Below, piece by piece: positions 23,213 through 31,547 of a DNA stretch of 64,000 nt. The stretch comes from Acidobacteriota bacterium (GTDB taxonomy: Bacteria; Acidobacteriota; Thermoanaerobaculia; UBA5066; Gp7-AA6). A model generated the notes under the pieces. It worked only from the letters and a program-made list of their open reading frames with translations. It was not told the DNA's origin and ran no database searches. Within the stretch, counting starts at the first letter, position 1. Each line of letters opens with the position of its first letter. The stretch is taken from assembly GCA_027307335.1 (NCBI GenBank), contig DAHUXD010000034.1, positions 49,177 to 113,176 of the forward strand, in the 5' to 3' direction. The translations under genes were made by a program, and so were the position numbers.

Positions 23213-24411
23213 GGTGTCCTTCCCCGGCCCTGGCTGCGCATCTCGCGGTGCGCCCGCTTGCGCTCGTACATGACGCGGTCGGCCTGGGCGATGGCGACGT
23301 CGAGCGTCATGCGTTTCGAGTACGGATGGATGCCGACGGACGCCGCGAGGAACTTCAGGTACGGGCGGCCGCCCGGCTTGGGCGACTGCTTCACCTCGTC
23401 GATCTTCGCCGGCAGCATGTAGAAGCGTCGCCGCGCGAGCTCCTCGTCCATGCCCGGCAGGATCACGAGGAACTCGTCGCCGCCCCAACGGATCACGTGG
23501 TCGTTGCCGCGCACGAGCTTCTTGATGCCGGTCGCGACCGTCCAGATGGCCTTGTCGCCCTCCTCGTGCCCCTCCTCGTCGTTGATGCGCTTCAGGCCGT
23601 CGAGGTCGATGAGGACGATCGAGCCGCCGGTCTCGTCCGCCTCGAGCTCCGGCCGGATCTCGTCGAGGAAGAAGCGGTTGTGCGTCTCGGTGAGCGGGTC
23701 GAGCCAGGCCTTCCGCTGCGAGCGGCGCGAGTCGTCGGCGGTGCGCGCGTGCAGCGTCGCGAGGCGGCGCTCCGTGTCCTCCATCGCCCAGATGATCAGC
23801 CCGATGCCGAAGAGCATCTCGAGCAGGACGTCGAGGAAGCCCGCGTAGGCGAGCGGCCAGGGGGCGAGCCGCGAGGGCGCCGCGCGGCCGGTCCCGGTCG
23901 CAAGCATCAGCACGTAGACGAGATCCGTCACCGCGGAGAGGAGCGCCATCGCTCCGGCGCACTGCCGGCCGATGCCCGCGCGCGGGCTCTGGTAGATGAA
24001 GACCGCGGCGAGAAGCCATCCGACGCCGAGCAGGCCCATGTGGACGGCATGGAAGGAGGTCTCCCGTGGCACGAGATAACCGATGAGCAGCGAGAGCGGC
24101 ACGCCACCGACGGCGGCGACGGCGATCGGCTTGGCGAGCGAGACGTCGCGGTCCATCCGGATCGTGGCCACGCACAGCGCGACGACGTAGAGGAAGCTCC
24201 AGTACTGATGGACCTCGAGGCGGTAGTCCCAGCCGAAGAGAGTCATCAGCAGGAGCGATCCGAGGGATCCGAGCTGGAACAGCCACGCGACCGCCGCCGC
24301 CTGCAGGACGCGGCTTCCCTTGCCGCGCGACAAATAGAGGAGGATCGCGGCGAGCAGAGCCGTGCCCACCGTCTGGACGGTCAGTCCGACGAAAGAGGGT
24401 TGCATGTTCAC
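23209..24411 (-). CDS. Membrane diguanylate cyclase (GGDEF)
   Basis: A 400-residue protein. Residues 5-210 contain about six to seven membrane helices, an unassigned sensor region. The GGDEF domain follows (WLDPLTETHNRFFLDEIRPE, then IDLDGLKRINDEEGH). The active-site motif GGDEF is intact at 310-314, and an inhibitory I-site R301-G-N-D304 lies five residues before it. The enzyme should make cyclic di-GMP with product inhibition. It begins MNMQ; a second Met two codons on is an alternative. It is first in a coupled three-gene unit. Confidence 0.9.
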   Translation of the reverse strand: MNMQPSFVGLTVQTVGTALLAAILLYLSRGKGSRVLQAAAVAWLFQLGSLGSLLLMTLFGWDYRLEVHQYWSFLYVVALCVATIRMDRDVSLAKPIAVAAVGGVPLSLLIGYLVPRETSFHAVHMGLLGVGWLLAAVFIYQSPRAGIGRQCAGAMALLSAVTDLVYVLMLATGTGRAAPSRLAPWPLAYAGFLDVLLEMLFGIGLIIWAMEDTERRLATLHARTADDSRRSQRKAWLDPLTETHNRFFLDEIRPELEADETGGSIVLIDLDGLKRINDEEGHEEGDKAIWTVATGIKKLVRGNDHVIRWGGDEFLVILPGMDEELARRRFYMLPAKIDEVKQSPKPGGRPYLKFLAASVGIHPYSKRMTLDVAIAQADRVMYERKRAHREMRSQGRGRTP

Positions 24412-24508
24412 GTGAAGTGCTGTCCGGAAAGAAGGTTAGACAGGTTCTCCGCCGCCGTCAACCTGTCCCTCCCCCCGAAACGGTCCCCGCCACCTGTCCT
24501 TATTATGG

Positions 24509-25717
24509 TTAGGGTGCGTTCGCTCGGGCGCCGAGGCGGCGCAGGCGGTCGGGCTCGCCCTCGGGTCGGCAGGGACCGCCGCCCGCCGGGCAGGAGACCG
24601 GCGTCCTCTCGATCACGTTCTTGCCGCGCAGCGTGATGCCCCAGGCGCGGCCCGTCCCGGTCTCCGGGGCGAGCACGACGTCGATCGGCTTCTCGGCGCG
24701 CGTGCGGTCGATCGTGTAGAGCTCCTTCTCGATGCGGATGCGGTAGGGCGGAGCGCCGGCGAGATCGAAGGTGGTCTGGCCGCCCCGCGGGTCGATCCAG
24801 GTCGAAGCGAGCTCCTCGGAGGCGAGCTCGTCGTCGGCGTCCGGGAAGACCTTCGCGGCGCGGCCGTGGTAGCTGCCCGCCGGGCCGTAGATCTGGTCGA
24901 AGGGCGCGCCGAGTCCGGCGGCCTCGACCATCATCGGCACCGTGCCGTCGGCCCCGCCGAGGTGCACGACGAGTCGCGCCGACTTCTCGCCCGAGCGCGC
25001 GTCGAGCCGCACCGCCTTGCCCTGCGGCTCGCTCGCGGTCACCGGGAGCTCGAGGTCGCCCCCGGGCGCCGCGAAGCGAATGGAGAAGGAGCCGCGCGCG
25101 CGATCGGCGGAAATCCGGAGCGTCGGCTCGGGCCGGAGGCGCGAGAGGTCGAAGCGGGAGTAGAGCACCTCGAGCGCCGCGTTCGAGTAGAGGACCGCGT
25201 CGTACCAGGCCGGAATCGCGACGCCCGCGATCTCGCGCCCCGACAGCGCCGCATCGGGCTCGAGGGAGAAGCCCGCGAACGCGAACGCGTCCCGCACGGT
25301 GAACGCTCCCTGCGGCCCCGTCTCGGAGCGCTCCCGCACGAGCGCGGCGGGACGCCCCTCGCCGGAGGTCCTCCACTGCCAGGTCCACGCGCCGGCGGCG
25401 AAGCAGTCGGGCGCGTCCTGGCCGGCGGACTCGCGGATCGGGACGCGCTCGAGCCGGTCGCCCCTCAGCCGCCACACCGAGACGCAATCGCCGGAATCGG
25501 ACGCCGCCTCGACGAGGAGGAGCGCGCCCGAGCTCCCGAGCGATCCCGCCGAGAGCGCGACGCGCACGACGTCGCTCTTCGGGGCGGGCGCCTTCGCGTC
25601 GGCGTGGCGCCCGGTCGCGTCCTTCACCGTCACGCGCACCACGCCGCGCCCCGGCGACGCCGTGACGGTCTCCTCGCGGCCGTCGCCGTCGAGATCGGCG
25701 GCGAGGCTCGGCGCCAT
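24509..25717 (-). CDS. Hypothetical protein with N-terminal FG-GAP-like Asp-rich motif
   Basis: A ~402-residue protein that I do not recognise. Near its N-terminus is ADLDGDGREETVTAS, a DxDxDG calcium-loop motif of FG-GAP/VCBS type. The rest is beta-rich with no catalytic motif that I can name, and the C-terminal part (PVSCPAGGGPCRPEG) has two cysteines. The codons before ATG 25717 encode a hydrophobic alanine/leucine stretch (VAAPLLAAALATLRLAAP) that looks like a signal peptide but has no standard start. The true start may be an uncommon codon nearer 25770, coupled to the CDGSH gene stop. Export is therefore likely but unproven. Confidence 0.6.
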   Translation of the reverse strand: MAPSLAADLDGDGREETVTASPGRGVVRVTVKDATGRHADAKAPAPKSDVVRVALSAGSLGSSGALLLVEAASDSGDCVSVWRLRGDRLERVPIRESAGQDAPDCFAAGAWTWQWRTSGEGRPAALVRERSETGPQGAFTVRDAFAFAGFSLEPDAALSGREIAGVAIPAWYDAVLYSNAALEVLYSRFDLSRLRPEPTLRISADRARGSFSIRFAAPGGDLELPVTASEPQGKAVRLDARSGEKSARLVVHLGGADGTVPMMVEAAGLGAPFDQIYGPAGSYHGRAAKVFPDADDELASEELASTWIDPRGGQTTFDLAGAPPYRIRIEKELYTIDRTRAEKPIDVVLAPETGTGRAWGITLRGKNVIERTPVSCPAGGGPCRPEGEPDRLRRLGARANAP

Positions 25718-25767
25718 CGGTGCCGCGAGCCGCAGCGTCGCGAGCGCCGCGGCGAGGAGCGGCGCGG

Positions 25768-25998
25768 CTACGGCTGTCCCTCCGCCTTCCGCACCGCGGC
25801 CTCGGCGGCTTCGAAGCCGATGCGCGAGTGGGTGCCGTCGCAGTACGGCTTGTTCGTCGAACCGCCGCAGCGGCACATCGAGACCGCCTTGCCCTCCTCG
25901 ATCGTCCGCACGACCTGTCCCTGCGAGTCCGTGATCGTCGCGGGACCGGAGACCCGGTACGGCCCGTTCGGAATGCATTTGATCGACGCGTCGGCCAT
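25768..25998 (-). CDS. CDGSH-type iron-sulfur protein
   Basis: A 76-residue protein ending in a classic CDGSH [2Fe-2S] site: C42, C44, C53 and H57 in MCRCGGSTNKPYCDGTH. The 3Cys-1His cluster is redox-active and labile, and family members serve in redox or cluster handling. A preceding beta-strand segment (NGPYRVSGPATITDSQG) is usual for the bacterial single-domain form. GGAGGA lies before the ATG with a TACAAT box further upstream. It is divergent from the peptidase/ATP-grasp operon. Confidence 0.9.
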   Translation of the reverse strand: MADASIKCIPNGPYRVSGPATITDSQGQVVRTIEEGKAVSMCRCGGSTNKPYCDGTHSRIGFEAAEAAVRKAEGQP

Positions 25999-26060
25999 CG
26001 TGTCCTCCGCGTCTGATTGTAGCCGCGCCGGCCGCGTGCTACCCTTTCGGTCGAAGCCTC

Positions 26061-27083
26061 TTGCGCGCCTTCGAGAAAGCCCCCCCCGACGTCCAGGAGA
26101 TCCTCAGCAAACCGATCAAGGACCTCGGCCTGAAGCTCGAGGGCTCGCCGATCGAGCGGCTCGTGCAGCAGCTCTACCGCGAGCTCGACCGAAAGGGCCT
26201 GACGCGCTTCCGCCCGCTCTGCTACCTCTCGGACGAGTGGGGTTGCCCGTCCGGCGAGCCGGTGATCGGCATCCCGTTCTATCTCGCCGATCCGAAGCTC
26301 GCGCGCCTCGAGAAGGAGATGAACGATCTCGAGGACCGGCGCGAGATCATGATGTACCTGCGGCACGAGGCGGGCCACGCCTTCAACTACGCCTACGCGC
26401 TCTACAAGACGCCGGAGTGGCGCGACCTCTTCGGGCCGTTCCGCCGCCCCTACCGGGACCAGTACCGGCCGGTCCCGTTCTCGCGCCGCTTCGTCCGGCA
26501 CATCGCGGGGTGGTACGCGCAGAAGCATCCGGACGAGGACTTCGCCGAGACGTTCGCCGTGTGGCTGACGCCGCGCTCGCAGTGGCGCAAGCGCTATCGC
26601 GGCTGGGCCGCCATGGCGAAGCTGCGCTACGTCGACCGGATGGCCCGGAGGCTCCGCGCGGCCGAGCCGGTCCGGCCGCAGGGACACACGGACATCACCG
26701 TCGAGGAGATGGAGACGACGGTCGAGGACTTCTACAAGAAGGCGCTCGAGGAGCAGGGCCAGTCCGTCGCGCTCGCCCTCGACACCGACCTCGTGGACAT
26801 CTTCCCCGTGTCCCGCCGCAAGAAGAAGGGGGCGCGGTCCGCCGCGGACCTCCTGAAGGAGAACCGCAAGGCGCTCATCGACAAGGTGACGTACTGGACG
26901 GGCGTGCAGCGGCCGCTCGTCCTCCGCCTCGTCGAGTCGATCGAGCGCCGTGTGAGTGAGCTCGGACTGCGCACGGAGGTGCGAAAGGAGGCGGACACCC
27001 TCACGGAGGTCGCGACCTACACGACCGCCCTGGCGATGAACTATCTCGCGCGCGGAAAATTCGGCAGAGAGGAGCGCGAATGA
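26061..27083 (+). CDS. Putative zinc-dependent metallopeptidase (zincin), partner of an ATP-grasp enzyme
   Basis: A 340-residue protein with no signal peptide, so probably cytoplasmic. The active-site helix is RHEAGHAFNY with H102, E103 and H106. A likely third ligand, E163, is in DEDFAETFAVWL, giving a gluzincin-like HExxH...E set. Residues 45-75 contain LCYLSDEWGCPSGEPVIGIP with a cysteine pair. The C-terminal half is helical and charged. The start is TTG 26061; no better start is near. Its stop overlaps the start of the ATP-grasp gene (ATGA). I cannot name the family precisely; it recalls the uncharacterised zinc-binding peptidases of the COG4307 kind in layout. Confidence 0.75.
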   Translation: MRAFEKAPPDVQEILSKPIKDLGLKLEGSPIERLVQQLYRELDRKGLTRFRPLCYLSDEWGCPSGEPVIGIPFYLADPKLARLEKEMNDLEDRREIMMYLRHEAGHAFNYAYALYKTPEWRDLFGPFRRPYRDQYRPVPFSRRFVRHIAGWYAQKHPDEDFAETFAVWLTPRSQWRKRYRGWAAMAKLRYVDRMARRLRAAEPVRPQGHTDITVEEMETTVEDFYKKALEEQGQSVALALDTDLVDIFPVSRRKKKGARSAADLLKENRKALIDKVTYWTGVQRPLVLRLVESIERRVSELGLRTEVRKEADTLTEVATYTTALAMNYLARGKFGREERE

Positions 27084-28138
27084 GCCGGGAGAAACTCAAG
27101 ATCGCCGTCCTCTACGACGTGCTCGAGGACGAAGTCGCGGACGCGCCGCCGCCCGAGCCCGAGAAGCCGGCGAAGACGCGCGGCAAGGCGCCGCGGCGGG
27201 CGAAGAAGCGCGAGAAGCACGACCGCGAGGAGATCTTCGAGGCGCTGGCCAAGCTCGGCCACGAGCCCTTCTACCAGGTCGTGGACGGCCGGGACCAGTC
27301 GCTGATCGCGCTCGCCCGGGCCGAGGCGGATCTCTTCTTCAACTTGACCGAGAGCTACGCGGGCGACGACACGATGGACATGAACCTCGCCGCGTACCTC
27401 GACCTGCTCGGGAAGCCCTACACGGGCGCGGGCCCGCACGCGCTCTATCTCGCGCAGGACAAGGCGCTCGCGAAGAAGATCTTCGCGTTCCATGGCATCC
27501 GCACCCCGTTCTTCGCGACGTCGTACAAGGGCAAGCTCGACCACTCGCACGACATCGCCTTCCCGCTGATCGTCAAGCCCACGTCCGAGGACGGCTCGAT
27601 CGGCATCGACTCGGGATCCGTGGTCGGCTCCGTCAAGGAGCTGATGGAGCGGATCCACTACATCCACGAGGAGTTCGACGCGCCCGCGCTGATCGAGGAG
27701 TACATCGAGGGCCGCGAGATCTACGCCGCCGTTCTCGGCAACGAGAGTCCCGAGGTCCTGCCGATGATCGAGCTCGACCTGTCGCGGCTGCCCGAGGGGG
27801 CGCCGAAGATCGCGGGCAAGGAAGTCAAGTGGGACAAGGAGACCGAGCACTACCGCGTCACGAAGTCGGCGCCCGCCGAGGGGCTCGACGACGACACCGT
27901 GAAGCGGCTGTCCGACACCGCGCTCGCGGTCTACCAGGCGCTGAAGCTCCGCGACTACGGCCGCATCGACATGCGCCTGACCCCGAAGGGCGAGGTCTAC
28001 GTCATCGAGGCGAACCCGAACCCGTGGCTCGCATCCGGCGCGGAATTCGCGATGGCGGCGAAGAAGGCGGGGCGGAGCTACACGCAGCTGATCGGGGAGA
28101 TCGTCGATCTGGCGAAGGCGCGGTACACGGTCGGATAG
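27080..28138 (+). CDS. ATP-grasp ligase, D-Ala-D-Ala ligase-like
   Basis: A 352-residue protein with a D-alanine:D-alanine-ligase-type N-domain (KIAVLYDVLEDE, ADLFFNLTESYAG) and ATP-grasp fold (FPLIVKPTSEDGSIGID, ALIEEYIEGREIYAAVLG, DYGRIDMRLTPKGEVYVIEA, NPNPWL). Metal-binding Asp, Glu and Asn residues are present. Residues 20-48 are a lysine/proline-rich insertion absent from Ddl (PEPEKPAKTRGKAPRRAKK). It lies in an operon with a zincin and not with mur or fts genes. It therefore more likely makes or modifies a peptide or amino-acid conjugate than cell-wall D-Ala-D-Ala; that is inference. Confidence 0.8.
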   Translation: MSREKLKIAVLYDVLEDEVADAPPPEPEKPAKTRGKAPRRAKKREKHDREEIFEALAKLGHEPFYQVVDGRDQSLIALARAEADLFFNLTESYAGDDTMDMNLAAYLDLLGKPYTGAGPHALYLAQDKALAKKIFAFHGIRTPFFATSYKGKLDHSHDIAFPLIVKPTSEDGSIGIDSGSVVGSVKELMERIHYIHEEFDAPALIEEYIEGREIYAAVLGNESPEVLPMIELDLSRLPEGAPKIAGKEVKWDKETEHYRVTKSAPAEGLDDDTVKRLSDTALAVYQALKLRDYGRIDMRLTPKGEVYVIEANPNPWLASGAEFAMAAKKAGRSYTQLIGEIVDLAKARYTVG

Positions 28139-28161
28139 GATCTCCCGCGGAGGAGTCTCCG

Positions 28162-28713
28162 ATGAAGAAGGTCGTCTCGCTCGCCGCTCTCGTCCTGGTC
28201 TCCGGCGTCCTCTTCGCCCTCGAGGTCGGCGGCGTCAAGCTGCCCGATACGGTCGCCGTCGAGGGCAAGACCCTGAAGTTGAACGGGGCGGGCATCCGCA
28301 AGAAGGCGATCTTCAAGGTCTACGTCGCGGCGCTTTACGTCGAGACGCCCTCGAAGGATGCGGCGAGCCTCGTCTCGTCGACGCAGGTCAAGAGCATGCG
28401 CCTCCACATGCTCCGCGACGTCGAGGGTCCCAAGATCAGCGGCGCGATCGTCGAAGGATTCGAGAACAACTCGAAGGACGCGCTGCCGCAGCTGAAGGCG
28501 CGCCTCGATCAGCTCGCGAAGATGATTCCCGACGTCAAGCAGGGCGACGAGATCGACCTGACTTGGGCGCCCGACAAGGGCACGCGGGTCGCTGTGCGCG
28601 GCACAACCACCGGAACGATCGAGGGCCGCGACTTCGCCGACGCGCTCTTCTCGGTCTGGCTGGGACCGAACCCCGTCCAGGGCGACCTGAAGCAGGCCCT
28701 CACGGGCGGCTAG
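28162..28713 (+). CDS. Secreted chalcone-isomerase-like domain protein
   Basis: A 183-residue protein starting at ATG 28162 with GGAGGAG upstream. The signal peptide runs through LVSGVLFA. The mature protein (EVGGVKLPDTVAVEGKTLKL, KAIFKVYVAALYVETPS, then FADALFSVWLGPNPV) matches the chalcone-isomerase-like family seen in bacterial periplasmic proteins. These keep the open fatty-acid-binding fold but lack known isomerase activity. It follows the ATP-grasp gene by 23 bases on the same strand and may be co-transcribed. Confidence 0.8.
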   Translation: MKKVVSLAALVLVSGVLFALEVGGVKLPDTVAVEGKTLKLNGAGIRKKAIFKVYVAALYVETPSKDAASLVSSTQVKSMRLHMLRDVEGPKISGAIVEGFENNSKDALPQLKARLDQLAKMIPDVKQGDEIDLTWAPDKGTRVAVRGTTTGTIEGRDFADALFSVWLGPNPVQGDLKQALTGG

Positions 28714-28729
28714 GGCTCGGACTCTGAGC

Positions 28730-28746
28730 GGGCCGCGTCGCGGCCC
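28730..28746 (+). terminator. GC hairpin after the chalcone-isomerase-like gene
   Basis: GGGCCGC-GTC-GCGGCCC is a perfect 7-bp stem with a 3-base loop, 16 bases after the stop codon and between convergent genes. No T tract follows, so termination is only suggested. Confidence 0.4.
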
Positions 28747-28844
28747 AACCGGAGAGAGAGGGAACGTCGCTCCTCGAGCGTCTCCCATGGAGGCACGTTC
28801 GGGCTCGAGCGATCGCGAGGTCGGGTCGCGGACGATCGCGAATG

Positions 28845-30122
28845 TCAGCCGGGTTGGGGAAGTGGCTTTCCGGTCAGGCGCCGCATCGTCCTGTCGACGG
28901 TGACGCCGAGGAACAGGAGCTCCGTCCAGAACCACATCGCCGGCGACACGCGCTCGACGCCCCCCGCGAGCGTCGTGACGACCGCGGCCCGGATCGCCTC
29001 GGGAGGCTGCGGCGTGCAGAACGCCTCGAAGAAGATCGGATCGTAGAAGGCGTACACGTACCGGCGGAACCGCGCCCAGAGGCGATTCGCCTGCCGCGTG
29101 TAGCGGCGGAAGTCGGCCCCGTCGACCCGGCCGTGCCGGGAGAGCGCCCGGTCGATGGCCTGCGCGGCGCGCTCGCCCGTCGCCATCGCGAGGAAAACGC
29201 CGGACGAGAAGACCGGGTCGAGGAACGCCGCGGCGTCGCCGACGAGGACCCAGCCGTCCCCGGCGACGCGCGACGAGTTCGCCGAGTAGTCCGAGATCCC
29301 GTGGACCTTCGAGACCCGCCGGGCGCCCTCGAGAAGCGACAGCACTCGAGCGGAGCGGGCGAGCGTCGCGTCGTAGCGCGCCTCGAGACCGGAGCCGCTC
29401 TCGAACCGGACGACGTCCGGATCGAACACGCCGCCCACGCTGCACGTTCCGTCCGAGAACGGGATGATCCAGTACCAGACCCCCTTGTCGATCGGCAGCA
29501 GGATGTCGCCCGGCTGGCTTCCCGCGGGCCAGCGGATCCCTTCGTAGTGCGCGAAGAGCGCGGCGCGCTTCAACTTCGGGTCGAACTTCCGCAGGCCGAG
29601 CTTGCGCGAGAGAAACGCGCCCTGGCCGGACGCGTCCACGACGACTTTCGTCCGGATCTCTTCGGGGACGGCGGCGCCCGACCGCCGCGCGCGAACGCCG
29701 ACAGCGCGCCCGCCTTCGAAGAGCACGTCCTCGACCGACGTCTCCTCACGGACCTCGGCGCCGCTCGAGACCGAGTGCCGGAGCAGCAGGTCGTCGAACT
29801 CGGCGCGCTTGACCTGGTACGCCATCGGGTGGTTCGGGTCGCGCGCTTCGGCGAAGACGACCGGGCGGGTCGTCCCGTTGTCCTCGTTCCAGAAGAACGC
29901 GCCGTACTTCTTCTGAAATCCGGCCGCTCGGACCTTCTCGTGCACGCCGAGCCGGTCGAGAATGGGAAGCGAGAAGGGCAGCATCGACTCGCCGACGTGA
30001 AAGCGCGGGAAGCGCTCGCGCTCGAGCACCAGCACGGAGCGTCCGGCGCGCGCGAGCGCCGTCGCGACCGTCGAACCGCCGGGCCCGCCCCCGACGACGA
30101 CGGCGTCGTAGAATGCGGTCAT
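28845..30122 (-). CDS. FAD-dependent oxidoreductase of the flavin-dependent halogenase family
   Basis: A 425-residue protein with an FAD-binding GGGPGGS loop (residues 11-17), PRFHVGESMLP, and a second FAD motif WVLVGDAAAFLDP. WYWIIP at 216-221 fits the WxWxIP signature of flavin-dependent halogenases. A lysine pair at 71-72 (FQKKYGAFF) aligns with the position of the catalytic lysine of CmlS-type halogenases. It could halogenate a phenolic or carrier-bound substrate, or be a hydroxylase or reductase of the wider geranylgeranyl-reductase-like group. No carrier protein or flavin reductase gene is adjacent. TAGAAT 6 bases before the ATG suggests a leaderless message. Confidence 0.75.
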   Translation of the reverse strand: MTAFYDAVVVGGGPGGSTVATALARAGRSVLVLERERFPRFHVGESMLPFSLPILDRLGVHEKVRAAGFQKKYGAFFWNEDNGTTRPVVFAEARDPNHPMAYQVKRAEFDDLLLRHSVSSGAEVREETSVEDVLFEGGRAVGVRARRSGAAVPEEIRTKVVVDASGQGAFLSRKLGLRKFDPKLKRAALFAHYEGIRWPAGSQPGDILLPIDKGVWYWIIPFSDGTCSVGGVFDPDVVRFESGSGLEARYDATLARSARVLSLLEGARRVSKVHGISDYSANSSRVAGDGWVLVGDAAAFLDPVFSSGVFLAMATGERAAQAIDRALSRHGRVDGADFRRYTRQANRLWARFRRYVYAFYDPIFFEAFCTPQPPEAIRAAVVTTLAGGVERVSPAMWFWTELLFLGVTVDRTMRRLTGKPLPQPG

Positions 30123-30128
30123 GGGCGG

Positions 30129-30134
30129 ATTCTA
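30129..30134 (-). promoter_or_regulatory. -10 box (TAGAAT) of the halogenase-like gene
   Basis: TAGAAT on the minus strand is followed by CCGCCC and the ATG at 30122. A start site 6-7 bases after the box would fall on or next to the ATG. Confidence 0.5.
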
Positions 30135-30171
30135 GCCCGCGGCTGCGATCGCGAAAGAACCGGACCGCCGC

Positions 30172-30912
30172 GTGCCGACGCCCGTTCTCGAATTCGACGA
30201 AGTCCGGAAGCGCTTCGCGCCGGACCGCCTCGTTCTCGACGGGCTTCGCCTCGAGGTGCTCCCCGGCGAGACGGTCGCGCTCGTCGGCCCGTCGGGCTGC
30301 GGCAAGACGACGGCGCTGAAGCTCGCCAACCGTCTTCTCGAGCCGGACGGCGGGGTGGTGCGGGTCTTCGGCCGGCCGGCGGCCGAGCAGGAGCCGGTCG
30401 CGCTGCGCCGCCGGATCGGCTTCGTGATCCAGGAGGGAGGCCTCTTTCCGCACTGGACGGTGCGCGAGAACGTCGAGGCGGTGCCGCGCCTCCTCGGCTG
30501 GACGCCGGAGCGGCGGCGCGAGCGCTCGGACGCGATGCTCGCGACGGTGGGGCTGCCGGCCGGGGCTTTCGCGCCGCGGCGTCCCGCGAGCCTCTCGGGC
30601 GGCGAGCGCCAGCGCGTCGGCGTCGCGCGCGCGCTCGCGGCGGCGCCGTCGCTGGTCCTGATGGACGAACCGTTCGGCGCGCTCGACCCCATCGCGCGCC
30701 GGGAGATGCAGAAGGAGTTTCTCGCGTGGAGGACGCGCTGGGACGCCGCCGTGCTCCTGGTGACGCACGACCTCGGCGAGGCGTTCCGTCTCGCCGATCG
30801 CGTCGCGGTCATGGCGTCGGGCCGCATCCGGCAGGTCGGCCCTCCCGACACGCTGCGGCGCGAGCCGGCGGACGCGTTCGTGCGCGAGTTCGTCTCGGAG
30901 TTCCTCGCGTGA
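30172..30912 (+). CDS. Osmoprotectant (glycine betaine/choline-type) ABC transporter ATPase
   Basis: A 246-residue ABC ATPase. Walker A is GPSGCGKTT, the Q-loop FVIQEGGLF, the signature SLSGGERQRVG, Walker B LVLMDEPFGALD, and the switch histidine is in LLVTHDLGEA. The FVIQ..GLFPH.TV segment is typical of OpuA/ProV/OsmV ATPases. It lacks the C-terminal CBS domains found in some OpuCA proteins. It starts with GTG and ends in a GTGA overlap with the permease gene. It powers uptake together with the next two genes. Confidence 0.88.
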   Translation: MPTPVLEFDEVRKRFAPDRLVLDGLRLEVLPGETVALVGPSGCGKTTALKLANRLLEPDGGVVRVFGRPAAEQEPVALRRRIGFVIQEGGLFPHWTVRENVEAVPRLLGWTPERRRERSDAMLATVGLPAGAFAPRRPASLSGGERQRVGVARALAAAPSLVLMDEPFGALDPIARREMQKEFLAWRTRWDAAVLLVTHDLGEAFRLADRVAVMASGRIRQVGPPDTLRREPADAFVREFVSEFLA

Positions 30913-31547
30913 GCGGCCTCTCCCGCTTCCTGTGGGAGCGTCGCGACGAGATCCTCGCGCTGACGGGAGAGCACCTCGTCCTCGTCGCGGTGTCCGCGGC
31001 GATCGCGACGGCGATCGGCGTGCCGCTCGGCGTGGCGCTCACGAGACGGCCCGGCCTCGCGCGCCCCGTCCTCGGGTTTGCGAACACCGTCCAGGCGATT
31101 CCGAGCCTCGCGCTCTTCGGATTCCTCATCCCGGTGCCGGTCCTCGGCGGCATCGGCGCGCGCACGGCGATCGTCGCGCTCGTCGTGTACTCGCTGCTGC
31201 CGATCCTCCGCAACACGCACGCCGGGATCCTCTCCGTCGAACCGGCGGTCGTCGAGGCGGCGGACGGCATCGGGATGACGCGCGGCGAGCGTCTCCGGCT
31301 GGTCGAGCTGCCGCTCGCCTTCCCGATCGTGCTCGCCGGCATCCGCGTCGCGGTGGTCGTGGGCGTCGGCCTGGCGACGATCGCGGCGGCGATCGGGGCG
31401 GGCGGCCTCGGCGTGCTGATCTACCGCGGCGTGGCCACCGCGGACCACCGCCTGATCCTCGCGGGCGCGCTGCCGGCCGCGGCGCTCGCGCTCGCGCTCG
31501 ACTTTCTCCTCGGTCTCGTCGCGCGGCGCTGGGGGCCGCGTCGGTGA
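30909..31547 (+). CDS. Osmoprotectant ABC transporter permease
   Basis: A 212-residue permease with about six membrane helices. The EAA-loop region is EPAVVEAADGIGMTRGERLRLVELPLA, matching OpuCB/OsmW-type permeases. The first helix is HLVLVAVSAAIATAIGVPLG and the conserved NTVQAIPSLALFGFLIP follows. The GTG start overlaps the ATPase stop and the TGA overlaps the binding-protein start, so the three are stoichiometrically coupled. It forms the membrane pore. Confidence 0.88.
   Translation: MSGLSRFLWERRDEILALTGEHLVLVAVSAAIATAIGVPLGVALTRRPGLARPVLGFANTVQAIPSLALFGFLIPVPVLGGIGARTAIVALVVYSLLPILRNTHAGILSVEPAVVEAADGIGMTRGERLRLVELPLAFPIVLAGIRVAVVVGVGLATIAAAIGAGGLGVLIYRGVATADHRLILAGALPAAALALALDFLLGLVARRWGPRR

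Noticed and set aside
27080..28138. Ordinary D-Ala-D-Ala ligase (ddl)
   Set aside because: The Lys/Pro insertion, the coupled peptidase gene and the lack of mur/fts neighbours make a cell-wall ligase less likely, although it cannot be excluded.
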